Positions 1 through 7,568 of a stretch of DNA of 64,000 nucleotides are shown here, piece by piece. The first letter of the stretch is position 1, and each line of letters starts with the position of its first letter. The stretch comes from Paraburkholderia phenazinium (GTDB lineage Bacteria > Pseudomonadota > Gammaproteobacteria > Burkholderiales > Burkholderiaceae): positions 2,418,001-2,482,000 of the forward strand of contig NZ_FSRU01000001.1 of assembly GCF_900142845.1 (NCBI RefSeq). The letters are read 5' to 3'. The translations under genes were made by a program, and so were the position numbers. The notes beneath the pieces were generated by a model. It saw nothing but the letters and a program-made list of their open reading frames with translations. It ran no database searches and was not told where the DNA came from.

Positions 1-1471
1 TGTTTTTCATGCCCGAGCGCAACGCGTTCTTCAAACGGAACGCGATGGGATCGATGCCCAGTTGCGCGGCCATCTCGTCGACCATCATTTCCGTGGCGGC
101 CATGCTCTGCAGCGTGCCATAGCCGCGCGCGGAACCCGCGTCGATGGCACGCGAAGCAATCGCAACGGCCGCCAGGTCGTTCTTCGGGAAGTAGTAGATG
201 GACTGAGCCGCGGTCGCGCCGACCATCGCCACCGACGGCGAGAAATTGCAGCGCCCGCCACCGTTCGCTTCCATCTCGGCCTTGAACGATTGCAGCAGGC
301 CGGTCTTCTTATCGACTGCAATGCGGTAATGCATCTTGAACGCGTGACGCTTGAGCGACGTCTGGAACTGCTCGTAGCGGTCGTTGGCAAGACGCACCGG
401 ACGACCGCCCGCATACATGGCGGTGACGAGGCCGTAGAACGGCACGTTGAAGTGGTCCTTCGAACCGTAGCCGACCGTGTAGCACGGGTGCAGGAACAGG
501 TTCTTCACCGGGAACGCGCACTTCGCCACCATGCCCGCCGCGCTGTCCGCGACTTCCTGCGGCGCCTGGGTCGGCACAACCATATGCAGCGACTGCGTCG
601 CCGCGTCATACCAGCAATTCGCGTTGTCGGGTTCGAGCGCGGCGGTGTCGATGGACTGCGTGTTGTACTCGCGCTCCATCACCAGCCAGTCCGCGGACGG
701 ATGTTCGAGCTCCTGCTGGATCTGTCCGGCGTAGAACATGCCCTGCTCGTCGAGCTTGCCGTGTTCCTTGCCGTCCGGCCAGACCGGCTGATGCTTGCGC
801 ATCATGCTCGGAAACACCGGCGCATTCTTCAGGCTCGAGAAGGTGTCGTCGTCATAAGGCGTCTTGCCGCCCACGCGCACGAAGCGGAACGTGCCCCACG
901 GATCGCGCTCGAGCGGCCCCGTCTGCGCGCCGTAACGGATGATCTCGTCGTGGAACTTGAGCCGGTCTTTGGCAAAGCGGAAACGCGCGAAGTCGTGATA
1001 GATCAGGATCGCCACCGCCTGGCCGAGATACGCGGGCGTCTTGCCCGGCGGCAGCAACATGTCGTCGCCATAGAAGGCGGGGAAGATCAGGCGGTCGCGC
1101 GTCAGATCGTCCGCGGTGACGATGCGGTCGGGCTGCAGTTCGTCGCCCAGCAGCGCCAGGTCGAAGCCTTCGTAAAGGCGGTCGGCCTGAGTCGTGCGCA
1201 GGATGAAGGCATGCGCCTGCTGTTTGGGCCAATGCGGCATGTCGGCGGCACGGACGTCGCGCGCGAACACTTTCGCGCCGGTCACCTTGGCGATGCCGTC
1301 GATACGGAACCTGGCCTGCCCATTGGCCGCGTCCCATTGAACCGGCGTGAGAATTCTGTCTTCGAACAACGCAGCGAACGCACGGCTGCCGATCGGCGCG
1401 ATATACACCGATACGCCCGCAAGCACGCTGGCCTTCAGAAAACTGCGACGCGAAAGGTCGAGTTTCCCCAT
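1..1471 (-). CDS. Molybdopterin-binding subunit of a xanthine dehydrogenase-family oxidoreductase (N-terminal part, runs off the window)
   Basis: About 490 residues are visible and the frame stays open to the window edge, so the C-terminus is missing. The start is ATG at 1471 behind an AAGGAG ribosome site. The N-terminus carries a twin-arginine signal (SRRSFLK at residues 7-13, then a hydrophobic stretch), so the folded cofactor-loaded protein should be exported to the periplasm. The rest resembles the large subunit of isoquinoline 1-oxidoreductase or aldehyde-oxidising molybdenum hydroxylases. These normally pair with a small [2Fe-2S] subunit, which is not upstream here and may lie beyond the left edge. 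The substrate cannot be told from this part. Confidence 0.8.
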   Translation of the reverse strand, partial: MGKLDLSRRSFLKASVLAGVSVYIAPIGSRAFAALFEDRILTPVQWDAANGQARFRIDGIAKVTGAKVFARDVRAADMPHWPKQQAHAFILRTTQADRLYEGFDLALLGDELQPDRIVTADDLTRDRLIFPAFYGDDMLLPPGKTPAYLGQAVAILIYHDFARFRFAKDRLKFHDEIIRYGAQTGPLERDPWGTFRFVRVGGKTPYDDDTFSSLKNAPVFPSMMRKHQPVWPDGKEHGKLDEQGMFYAGQIQQELEHPSADWLVMEREYNTQSIDTAALEPDNANCWYDAATQSLHMVVPTQAPQEVADSAAGMVAKCAFPVKNLFLHPCYTVGYGSKDHFNVPFYGLVTAMYAGGRPVRLANDRYEQFQTSLKRHAFKMHYRIAVDKKTGLLQSFKAEMEANGGGRCNFSPSVAMVGATAAQSIYYFPKNDLAAVAIASRAIDAGSARGYGTLQSMAATEMMVDEMAAQLGIDPIAFRLKNALRSGMKN

Positions 1472-1861
1472 GGACTTCTCCTTTAGTGAACGACGGCGGC
1501 AACGCCAGCGGGCAGCACGACGCGCGCGTGATCCCCACAGGCTGCGCAAGCCTGTGACGACACACCGCGTTGAGAATCAGGCGAATCCCGGACGCATTCG
1601 TCCGGGCATACCGGCGACGTGCGGCGGCGCAGAACATCGGCGCCGCCGCAGTCGATCTGATTGACCTTGAACTGCTCGTGAACGTGCTGGTGTTGCCAAC
1701 TTCCCTGCCCTGCAATAACGAGGCAAAGCGCGGGATTATCGCCCTGTTGGACGGAGAATGAGTAACAAATTGTCCGCTATCTCTCAAATAACGGATTCGA
1801 TATGAAAGGGCTAATTGATCTGGAATCCTGATATATTTGAGGCGCCGCCGCTACGGCTGTC
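1472..1861. other. Gene-free stretch between molybdenum hydroxylase and DeoR regulator
   Basis: I see no convincing gene in these 390 bases. They hold two strong inverted repeats (1536-1556, arms CACAGGCT/AGCCTGTG around GCGCA; and 1587-1606). An AT-rich patch at about 1770-1850 is the likely promoter zone for the minus-strand oxidoreductase or the decay end of the DeoR transcript. Confidence 0.5.
1587..1606. repeat. Perfect 8-bp inverted repeat (hairpin)
   Basis: Arms CCCGGACG and CGTCCGGG flank CATT. There is no T-run on either side, so it is not a classical intrinsic terminator. It lies in the long leader upstream of the molybdenum hydroxylase gene and could be an operator or an RNA hairpin. 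Confidence 0.5.
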
Positions 1862-2617
1862 TCACGCCCGCACGATCGCGATACCCAAGGCCTCGAGCGG
1901 CGCCGTGAGCGCCTCCGCGGTTTCCTTCTCGACCACGATGGCATGAGCCGCCGACGCTTCCGCGATCATGAACGCAGAAGCCGCGTTGAGCTTCTCCGCG
2001 GACGCCAGCACCACCGTTTCGGCCGCGCGGGCCGCCAGCGCCCGCTTGATGTAGGCCTCCTCGAGATCGCCGGTACTCAGGCCGGCCTCGGGATGCACGC
2101 CGGTCACGCCCATGAAATAGAGGTCCGCACGAATATGGCTCAGCGCCTCGATAGCGGCGCCGCCGACGTTGACCATCGAATGCCGGTACAGGCGCCCGCC
2201 AATCATGATGACCTCCACGCCCGCGTGATCGCCGAGTTCGACGGCAACGGTCGGGCTATGCGTGACGATCGTCGCGCGTAGATCCAGCGGCAGATGGCGC
2301 ACCAGTTGCACGGCGGTCGTGCCGCCGTCGACGATCGCAATCTGGCCGGGCACGATCATCTGCGCCGCGGCCTTGCCGATGGCCGCCTTCGACGCCGACT
2401 CGATGCCTTGCCGCCCGGCCAGATCCACCGCAGCCGGCGACGCCGGCAATGCGCCGCCATGTACGCGCTGCAGGTAGCCATCGGCGGCGAGTTCGCGCAG
2501 ATCGCGGCGAATGGTGTCTTCCGACACGGCAAATTCACTGCTCAGACTCTTGGCGATCACCTGGCCGTCGCGTTTGAGCGCGTCGAGGATCAACTGCTTT
2601 CTTTGCGATGTCAGCAT
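1862..2617 (-). CDS. DeoR/GlpR-family transcriptional regulator
   Basis: 251 residues, the usual size for DeoR regulators. Residues 3-57 form the winged helix-turn-helix (signature VSEDTIRRDLRELAADGYLQ followed by RVHGGAL). The remainder is a sugar-phosphate sensor domain with the GGTT phosphate-contact motif near residue 98. The frame can be read upstream to 2767, but the start at 2617 puts the family's N-terminus in place. It is divergent from nudK, with tandem repeats in the shared spacer. Such proteins usually repress sugar or polyol catabolic genes and are induced by a phosphorylated sugar. The target here is not evident, although the neighbouring oxidoreductase is a candidate. Confidence 0.88.
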   Translation of the reverse strand: MLTSQRKQLILDALKRDGQVIAKSLSSEFAVSEDTIRRDLRELAADGYLQRVHGGALPASPAAVDLAGRQGIESASKAAIGKAAAQMIVPGQIAIVDGGTTAVQLVRHLPLDLRATIVTHSPTVAVELGDHAGVEVIMIGGRLYRHSMVNVGGAAIEALSHIRADLYFMGVTGVHPEAGLSTGDLEEAYIKRALAARAAETVVLASAEKLNAASAFMIAEASAAHAIVVEKETAEALTAPLEALGIAIVRA

Positions 2618-2686
2618 GGGATAAGGCGAAGTTAAATGCGGATGGGTCGGTGCATCGGGTGCTGGACCGGCACCCGGCACGCAATG

Positions 2687-2732
2687 CATGAAATATCTTG
2701 TTTTTGCACGATATTGCACGATAACATGAAAT
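2687..2732. promoter_or_regulatory. Tandem and flanking repeats in the deoR-nudK divergent spacer, candidate DeoR operator
   Basis: TTGCACGATA occurs twice back to back (2704-2713 and 2714-2723). Around it, CATGAAAT occurs at 2687-2694 and 2725-2732, 38 bp apart. The block lies 34 bp upstream of the nudK start and 69 bp upstream of the deoR start. Autoregulation by the DeoR protein is an inference. Confidence 0.5.
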
Positions 2733-2766
2733 CTCGCGGCTGAGGCCGCGCTTTCATGGAGCCACA

Positions 2767-3351
2767 ATGAACGAAACTGCCGACCGGGTGCGTATTGTCG
2801 ACGTCAAGGTGCTGTCCGACGACTGGTACGTGCTGAAGAAAACCACCTTCGACTACCGGCGCGCCGACGGCAGTTGGCAACGCCAGAGCCGCGAGACTTA
2901 CGACCGCGGCAACGGTGCAACCTTGCTGCTTTACGAGCCGGTGCGCCGCACGGTGGTGCTCACGCGCCAGTTCCGGCTACCGGCGTTCGTCAACGGTCAC
3001 GATGGAATGCTGATCGAGGCGCCGGCCGGTCTGCTGGAAGCCGCGTCGCCGGAGGAGCGCATCCGCGCCGAGGTCGAAGAGGAAACCGGCTACCGCGTGC
3101 ATGCGGTGCGCAAGGTGTTCGAGGCGTTTATGAGCCCGGGTTCGGTCACGGAGAAGCTGTTCTTCTTTGTCGCCGAATACGCCGCGGCCGCGAAGGTGAG
3201 CGACGGCGGCGGTGTCGCCAGCGAAGGTGAGGATATCGAAGTGCTGGAGCTGCCGATCGATGAAGCGCTGGCGATGGTGCGGGGTGGCGAGATCGTGGAT
3301 GGGAAGACGATCATGTTGCTGCAGTATGCGGCATTGAATCTGCTGGGGTGA
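2767..3351 (+). CDS. nudK: GDP-mannose pyrophosphatase-like Nudix hydrolase
   Basis: 194 residues, matching NudK of enterobacteria along its length: N-terminal strand domain, the RETYDRGNGATLLL segment at about 42-55, and the MSPGSVTEKLFFF and EGEDIEVLELP segments downstream. The Nudix box is at 88-109. The part contributing catalytic glutamates (AEVEEETGY) is intact, but the first half is one residue shorter than the consensus and has Ser where the first Glu is expected. By homology it hydrolyses GDP-mannose to GMP and mannose-1-phosphate in the cytoplasm. A GGAG site precedes the ATG. ADP-ribose pyrophosphatase activity is the main alternative. Confidence 0.85.
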   Translation: MNETADRVRIVDVKVLSDDWYVLKKTTFDYRRADGSWQRQSRETYDRGNGATLLLYEPVRRTVVLTRQFRLPAFVNGHDGMLIEAPAGLLEAASPEERIRAEVEEETGYRVHAVRKVFEAFMSPGSVTEKLFFFVAEYAAAAKVSDGGGVASEGEDIEVLELPIDEALAMVRGGEIVDGKTIMLLQYAALNLLG

Positions 3352-3528
3352 GCGGGTTGAGTGGGGCGAGCAGTTGCACGACAGCCTGCGCATCGGCCGA
3401 CAGCCGCAAAAAAAACGACACTGCATTCAGGCGGCATAAAACCCCGTGAAGCCCGCCCAGTAAGCCTCAGCGCCTTTTCATCTATGCATGCGGAATACCT
3501 CAGGAGGCGCCGCTGACACAACCCTGTG

Positions 3529-3558
3529 ACAAACGTGTACAAACGCATACGTTTGTAC
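3529..3558. promoter_or_regulatory. Palindromic operator with three ACAAACG half-sites upstream of the RHH-pspA cassette
   Basis: A perfect 9-bp inverted repeat lies at 3537-3558: GTACAAACG and its exact reverse complement around CATA. An extra direct half-site ACAAACG is at 3529-3535, ten bases from the one at 3539-3545. A possible -10 box (TACTAT, 3556-3561) overlaps the right arm. The first gene downstream (start 3598) encodes a ribbon-helix-helix protein, a fold that typically binds tandem or inverted short half-sites, so autorepression is the obvious inference. Confidence 0.65.
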
Positions 3559-3597
3559 TATGCTGGTTTTCAGCGAATCCGAAACAGGTGCTGTGTC

Positions 3598-4092
3598 ATG
3601 CAAACCGTATCCGTGCGCATTCCCGAAGACGACCTCGCGTGGCTGTCGAGCCTGCAATTGCAGGGCGCGTCCAGCCCGAGCGACAAGATCCGTGCGCTGA
3701 TCGCCGACGCCCAACGTCGCGCGAACGGCGAGAACGACTACGTCAGTTGTGCCGCCCTGATGCGCGAGCAGGTGCGGCCGCTACAGGAGGCCACTCAGGC
3801 CTACGAGCACGCCACGCACTCGCATTCGGAAATCGTTGCGCTCCTCACCACCCAACTGCCGGAACTGATGGCAAGCCTCGTCACCGCGCTGCCCGAGGGC
3901 AAGCGCGTCGCCGAGATGGCGCGTGAGATCGAGGCACGTCTCACCGCCAAAGCCATGCGCATGCTGCTGGGTCTGGTGCGCCTCGCCGTCACCCAGCGGC
4001 CGCCCACTTACGACCCCACGGTCCTGAACCGCTACGTGGCGGAGTTGCAGGAACTCGTGCAGGTCGTGCAGATTGCGCGTCCGCCCGGCTGA
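3598..4092 (+). CDS. Ribbon-helix-helix N-terminal protein, putative regulator of the pspA-yqiJ-yqiK cassette
   Basis: 164 residues. I do not recognise a named family. Residues 2-40 (a strand of the type TVSVRIPEDD followed by two helices with a Ser-Pro turn) look like a ribbon-helix-helix DNA-binding unit. Residues 50-160 are mainly helical and may dimerise or contact PspA or membrane partners. I chose ATG 3598 because it starts directly at the RHH strand; an upstream in-frame extension would run through the operator. It is the first gene of a four-gene co-directional cassette, with pspA 67 bp downstream. No membrane segment is visible. Confidence 0.65.
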   Translation: MQTVSVRIPEDDLAWLSSLQLQGASSPSDKIRALIADAQRRANGENDYVSCAALMREQVRPLQEATQAYEHATHSHSEIVALLTTQLPELMASLVTALPEGKRVAEMAREIEARLTAKAMRMLLGLVRLAVTQRPPTYDPTVLNRYVAELQELVQVVQIARPPG

Positions 4093-4159
4093 CAGGCTCA
4101 CCGCAACGCGAAGCACCGCATCGCACCCTCGATATCCCGCTTTATCCAGGAGAAACAAC

Positions 4160-4858
4160 ATGACGACAGAACGTCTGGGTAACCGTGTCAAACGACTGCT
4201 GACGGCCAACGTGCATGCCCTGGTCAGCTCGCTCGAAAGCCGTACGCCGCAGGCCGTACTGGAGCAGTACCTGCGCGAATTCGACGAAGTGATCGCCCAG
4301 GCGCGCATCGAGCTGGGCCGTCACGAAGCGGCACGGCACCAGGCCACCAAGGCGATCACGCGCGTCAACAACGAAATCGAGCGCCTGAACGAACTCATCG
4401 CCACGGCGCTGGCGCAAGGCGACGAAGCGGCGACGCACGCGGGCGCCAGCCGGCAGATCGATCTGGAAGACCAGCTCGGCACGCTCAATCAGGCGCTGCA
4501 GGAAGCCATCGAACACGCCGGCGCGGCCGAATCCGATCTGCTCGGTCTGCGCGCCAAACGCGCCGAGATGGAGCAGGCGCTGGGCGAGATGATCGCCTCA
4601 CGGGCGGTCGCGCAGCGCGCAAGCAGCGTGGACGGCGTGTCGGGTGCGGCAGCGGGCATTCGCGCCGACCAGCTCGAGCAGGGTTTCAACCGCACCATGA
4701 CGGGCGCCACCGGCGTCGCCGGCCTGCATACCGGGCCGGCCAGCGCCGATCCGTCATTGCTGCGGCGGCTCGAAACGCTGCACAAGGAACAGCGCATCAG
4801 CGAACGCGTCGCGCGTCTGAAAGCCGTGAACGGCAGACCGGTCGGCGAGGACGCCTGA
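4160..4858 (+). CDS. pspA: PspA/IM30-family membrane-stress protein
   Basis: 232 residues, almost wholly alpha-helical coiled coil, with the PspA-like N-terminal amphipathic helix (LGNRVKRLLTANVHALVSSLE) and long heptad helices from about 30 to 165. The C-terminal third is Gly/Ala-rich before a final helix. PspA proteins coat the inner face of the cytoplasmic membrane and form ESCRT-III-like polymers that limit proton leakage. An AGGAG site sits eight bases before the ATG. The usual Psp partners (pspB, pspC, pspF) are absent; its partners here are YqiJ and YqiK, so control is probably by the upstream RHH protein rather than sigma-54/PspF. Confidence 0.85.
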   Translation: MTTERLGNRVKRLLTANVHALVSSLESRTPQAVLEQYLREFDEVIAQARIELGRHEAARHQATKAITRVNNEIERLNELIATALAQGDEAATHAGASRQIDLEDQLGTLNQALQEAIEHAGAAESDLLGLRAKRAEMEQALGEMIASRAVAQRASSVDGVSGAAAGIRADQLEQGFNRTMTGATGVAGLHTGPASADPSLLRRLETLHKEQRISERVARLKAVNGRPVGEDA

Positions 4859-4889
4859 TCCACGCATTCATTCGGGGAACACAACAACA

Positions 4890-5546
4890 ATGACTCCGCT
4901 TCTCTTACCGGGTAATGCCCCGTTCGTGGCCGCGATCGGACTGATGATCGCTATCGGCGCGCTCGAAGGCATCACCCTGCTGTTCGGACTCAGCGTCACT
5001 GAACACGCCGGCAGCATGCTGGTCAGCCACTTCGGCATCGACCATTCCGGCGCGGCGGCCGATACCGGCGTCGTCGGTCAGTTGCTCGGCTGGCTGCATC
5101 TCGGACGGGTGCCGCTGCTGATTCTGCTGATCCTGTTCCTGCTCGGCTTCGCGATTGTCGGGCTGGTGCTGCAATCGCTGCTGCATGCGCTCGCCGGCTT
5201 CATGCTGCCGCCTCCAGTCGCCGCGCTCATCGCCGCATTCGGCGCGTTGCCGTTCGTGCGCCAGACCGGCGGCCTCGTGGGCCACTATCTGCCGCAGAAC
5301 GAAACCTCCGCCCTCTCCGAGGCCGACTTTGTCGGGCGCACGGCCCAGATCGTCACAGGCGAAGCATCGCCCGGCAATCCTGCCGAAGCGCGCCTCGTCG
5401 ACGAATACGGCCAGCCGCATTACCTGCGCATCGAACCCGACGATCCGGAAGCGCGTTTTGCGCGGGGATCGACCGTATTGATCGTCTCGCGGGTGTCCGG
5501 GTCGCTGTATCGCGCGATCGCCAACCCTCGGCCAGATCTGTTGTAG
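4890..5546 (+). CDS. yqiJ: YqiJ-like inner membrane protein with C-terminal OB-fold
   Basis: 218 residues. Hydrophobic segments lie at about 9-31, 72-100 and 103-125, followed by a soluble domain at 140-218 (motifs FVGRTAQIVTGEASPGNPAEARLVDEYGQ in outline, then YLRIEP). This matches E. coli YqiJ (DUF1449) and NfeD-type OB domains. Proteins of this kind accompany flotillins and are thought to help organise membrane microdomains. The gene is 31 bp after pspA and about 92 bp before yqiK, in the same yqiJ-yqiK order as in E. coli. Confidence 0.85.
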   Translation: MTPLLLPGNAPFVAAIGLMIAIGALEGITLLFGLSVTEHAGSMLVSHFGIDHSGAAADTGVVGQLLGWLHLGRVPLLILLILFLLGFAIVGLVLQSLLHALAGFMLPPPVAALIAAFGALPFVRQTGGLVGHYLPQNETSALSEADFVGRTAQIVTGEASPGNPAEARLVDEYGQPHYLRIEPDDPEARFARGSTVLIVSRVSGSLYRAIANPRPDLL

Positions 5547-5638
5547 CCGCTTTACCCGCAGGTTCGCCGCCGCCAGCCATGCGCGGTGTACCTGCCGATT
5601 TGTCACGCAGTCCTCTTTAATGGGAGTTGAAGAACAAC

Positions 5639-7444
5639 ATGGATGCCATATTCTTCTGGGGTGCCACCGGTCTTGCGGTTGTCATTGGCCTGTCGGTCAT
5701 CGGTCTGATCTTTGCGCGGCTGTATGTGCGCGCGTCGGCGGAACGCGCTTTCGTCCGAACCGGCCTCGGTGGGCAAAAGGTCATCATGAGCGGCGGCGCG
5801 GTCGTGCTGCCGGTGTTTCATGAAGTCGTACCCATCAACATGAATACGTTGAAGCTCGAAGTGAGCCGCTCCACGCGCGACAGCCTGATCACCAAGGACC
5901 GCATGCGCGTCGACGTGGTGGTGGCGTTCTTCGTGCGCGTCAAACCGACCTCCGAAGGCGTCTCGACGGCGGCCCAGACGCTCGGCCAACGCACCAATGC
6001 GCCGGAAAATCTGCGCGCGCTGGTCGACGACAAGTTCGTCGACGCGCTGCGCTCCACCGCCGCACAGATGACGATGCAAGACCTGCAGGACGCCCGCGAA
6101 AAATTCGTGCAGGGCGTGCAGAACACCGTCGCGGAAGACCTGACGAAGAACGGCCTGGAACTGGAAAGCGTATCGCTGACCAACTTCAACCAGACTTCGA
6201 AGGAATTCTTCGACCCGAACAATGCGTTCGACGCCGAAGGCCTGACCAAACTCACCCAGGAAACCGAACGGCGCCGCAAGGAACGCAACGAAGTCGAGCA
6301 GGATACCGAAGTATCGGTGCGCGAAAAGAACCGCGATGCGCTCGCGAAGAAACTCGAGATCGAGCAGCAGGAATCGTTCATGAAGCTCGAGCAGGAACAG
6401 CAGGTGAAGACCCGCACGGCCGAGCAGAGCGCGCGCATCGCGGCGTATGAAGCCGAGCGTCATCAGGAAGCCGAACAAAGCCGGATTGCCGCGGAACGGC
6501 AGGTGCAGGAATCGGAGATCCAGCGCGAACAGGCCGTGCGCACGCGCAAGGTCGAAGCCGAGCGCGAAGTGCGCGTGAAAGAGATCGAGCAGACCAAGGT
6601 GACCCAGATGGCGGCCATCGAGCAAGCCAAGGTCACGGAAATCGCCGCGCAGGACAAGGCCATTGTGATTGCGTCGAAATCGGAAGCGCAGTCGCAGGCA
6701 CAGGCTCGCGCCAACGAGGCGCTCGCAGAGGCCGTGAAGGCCGAACAGTTGGTGGAAACCACCCGCCGCACCGCCGAAGCCGACCGCGCCAAGCAGGTCG
6801 CGCTGATCGAGGCGGCCCAGCAGGCCGAAACCAGCGCCGTGCATGTCACCACCCAGGCGCGCGCCGAACGCGAGGCCGCGCAGATGCAGGCCACCGCCAT
6901 CGTCGAGCTGGCGGAAGCGGCCCGCAAGAAAGGCCTCGCCGAGGCCGAGGCGCAGCGCGCCCTCAACGACGCGATCAATGCGCTGTCGTCGGACCAGACC
7001 AGCCTCAAGTTCAAGCTCGCCCTGCTGCAAGCGCTGCCGGCCGTGATCCAGCAGACCGTCGAGCCGATGAAGTCGATCGACGGCATCAAGATCATCCAGG
7101 TCGACGGCCTCAATCGCAATGGCGGCAGCAATGGTGCAGATGGCGGCTCGGGCCTGTCGGCCGGACATAATGGCACCAACCTGGCCGAGCAGGCCATGTC
7201 CGCTGCCCTCGCCTATCGCGCGCATGCGCCGTTGATCGATTCGTTGCTGAACGAAGTCGGTCTCTCCGGCGGGTCGTTGCAAGGACTGGTTCCCGGTCTC
7301 GCGGCGACCGGTACCGGCACAGCCGCACCTGCGAGCGCGGGTGCAACGCCGGCCGTCGCGCAACATGCCGACCACACGCCCGCGTTGCCCGGCACGACGG
7401 TGAACGGCGCCGCCGAACCCAATTACGGCCACACCGCGCGTTAA
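5639..7444 (+). CDS. yqiK: Flotillin-family protein YqiK
   Basis: 601 residues. One N-terminal membrane helix (about 5-27), a band 7/SPFH domain at about 45-230, and a very long Glu/Lys/Ala-rich coiled coil at 240-470 are the standard flotillin layout. The tail contains a Gly/Asn/Ser-rich linker (about 495-520) and an Ala-rich end. Flotillins oligomerise in the cytoplasmic membrane and scaffold ordered lipid domains. I prefer ATG 5639. An in-frame TTG at 5627 would add four residues, and the GGAG at 5622-5625 is rather far from the ATG, so the start is not certain. It is the last gene of the cassette and is followed by a strong terminator. Confidence 0.88.
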   Translation: MDAIFFWGATGLAVVIGLSVIGLIFARLYVRASAERAFVRTGLGGQKVIMSGGAVVLPVFHEVVPINMNTLKLEVSRSTRDSLITKDRMRVDVVVAFFVRVKPTSEGVSTAAQTLGQRTNAPENLRALVDDKFVDALRSTAAQMTMQDLQDAREKFVQGVQNTVAEDLTKNGLELESVSLTNFNQTSKEFFDPNNAFDAEGLTKLTQETERRRKERNEVEQDTEVSVREKNRDALAKKLEIEQQESFMKLEQEQQVKTRTAEQSARIAAYEAERHQEAEQSRIAAERQVQESEIQREQAVRTRKVEAEREVRVKEIEQTKVTQMAAIEQAKVTEIAAQDKAIVIASKSEAQSQAQARANEALAEAVKAEQLVETTRRTAEADRAKQVALIEAAQQAETSAVHVTTQARAEREAAQMQATAIVELAEAARKKGLAEAEAQRALNDAINALSSDQTSLKFKLALLQALPAVIQQTVEPMKSIDGIKIIQVDGLNRNGGSNGADGGSGLSAGHNGTNLAEQAMSAALAYRAHAPLIDSLLNEVGLSGGSLQGLVPGLAATGTGTAAPASAGATPAVAQHADHTPALPGTTVNGAAEPNYGHTAR

Positions 7445-7483
7445 ATCCACGCCGTGTGCCGGTCTGAATTGACCGAAAGGCGC

Positions 7484-7521
7484 AAACGGCCTCGCGGACC
7501 CACAGGGCCCCGAGGCCGTTT
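7484..7521. terminator. Bidirectional intrinsic terminator between yqiK and porin
   Basis: An 11-bp perfect stem (AAACGGCCTCG with CGAGGCCGTTT) and a 16-base loop, followed by TCTCTCTTC on the plus strand. It lies between the convergent yqiK and porin genes and can serve both. Confidence 0.8.
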
Positions 7522-7568
7522 CTCTCTTCAGCTACCAGATAGCGTGCGGACCTGAACGCGCCGGCCGC

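Noticed and set aside
62..1486. 474-residue plus-strand open frame
   Set aside because: It is the complement of the molybdenum hydroxylase frame, which has a Tat signal, ribosome site and family similarity. The plus frame has Arg/His-rich low-complexity translation.
5603..7450. 615-residue minus-strand open frame over yqiK
   Set aside because: A shadow of the high-GC flotillin coiled-coil; its product is a repetitive Gly/Leu/Arg sequence without any domain.
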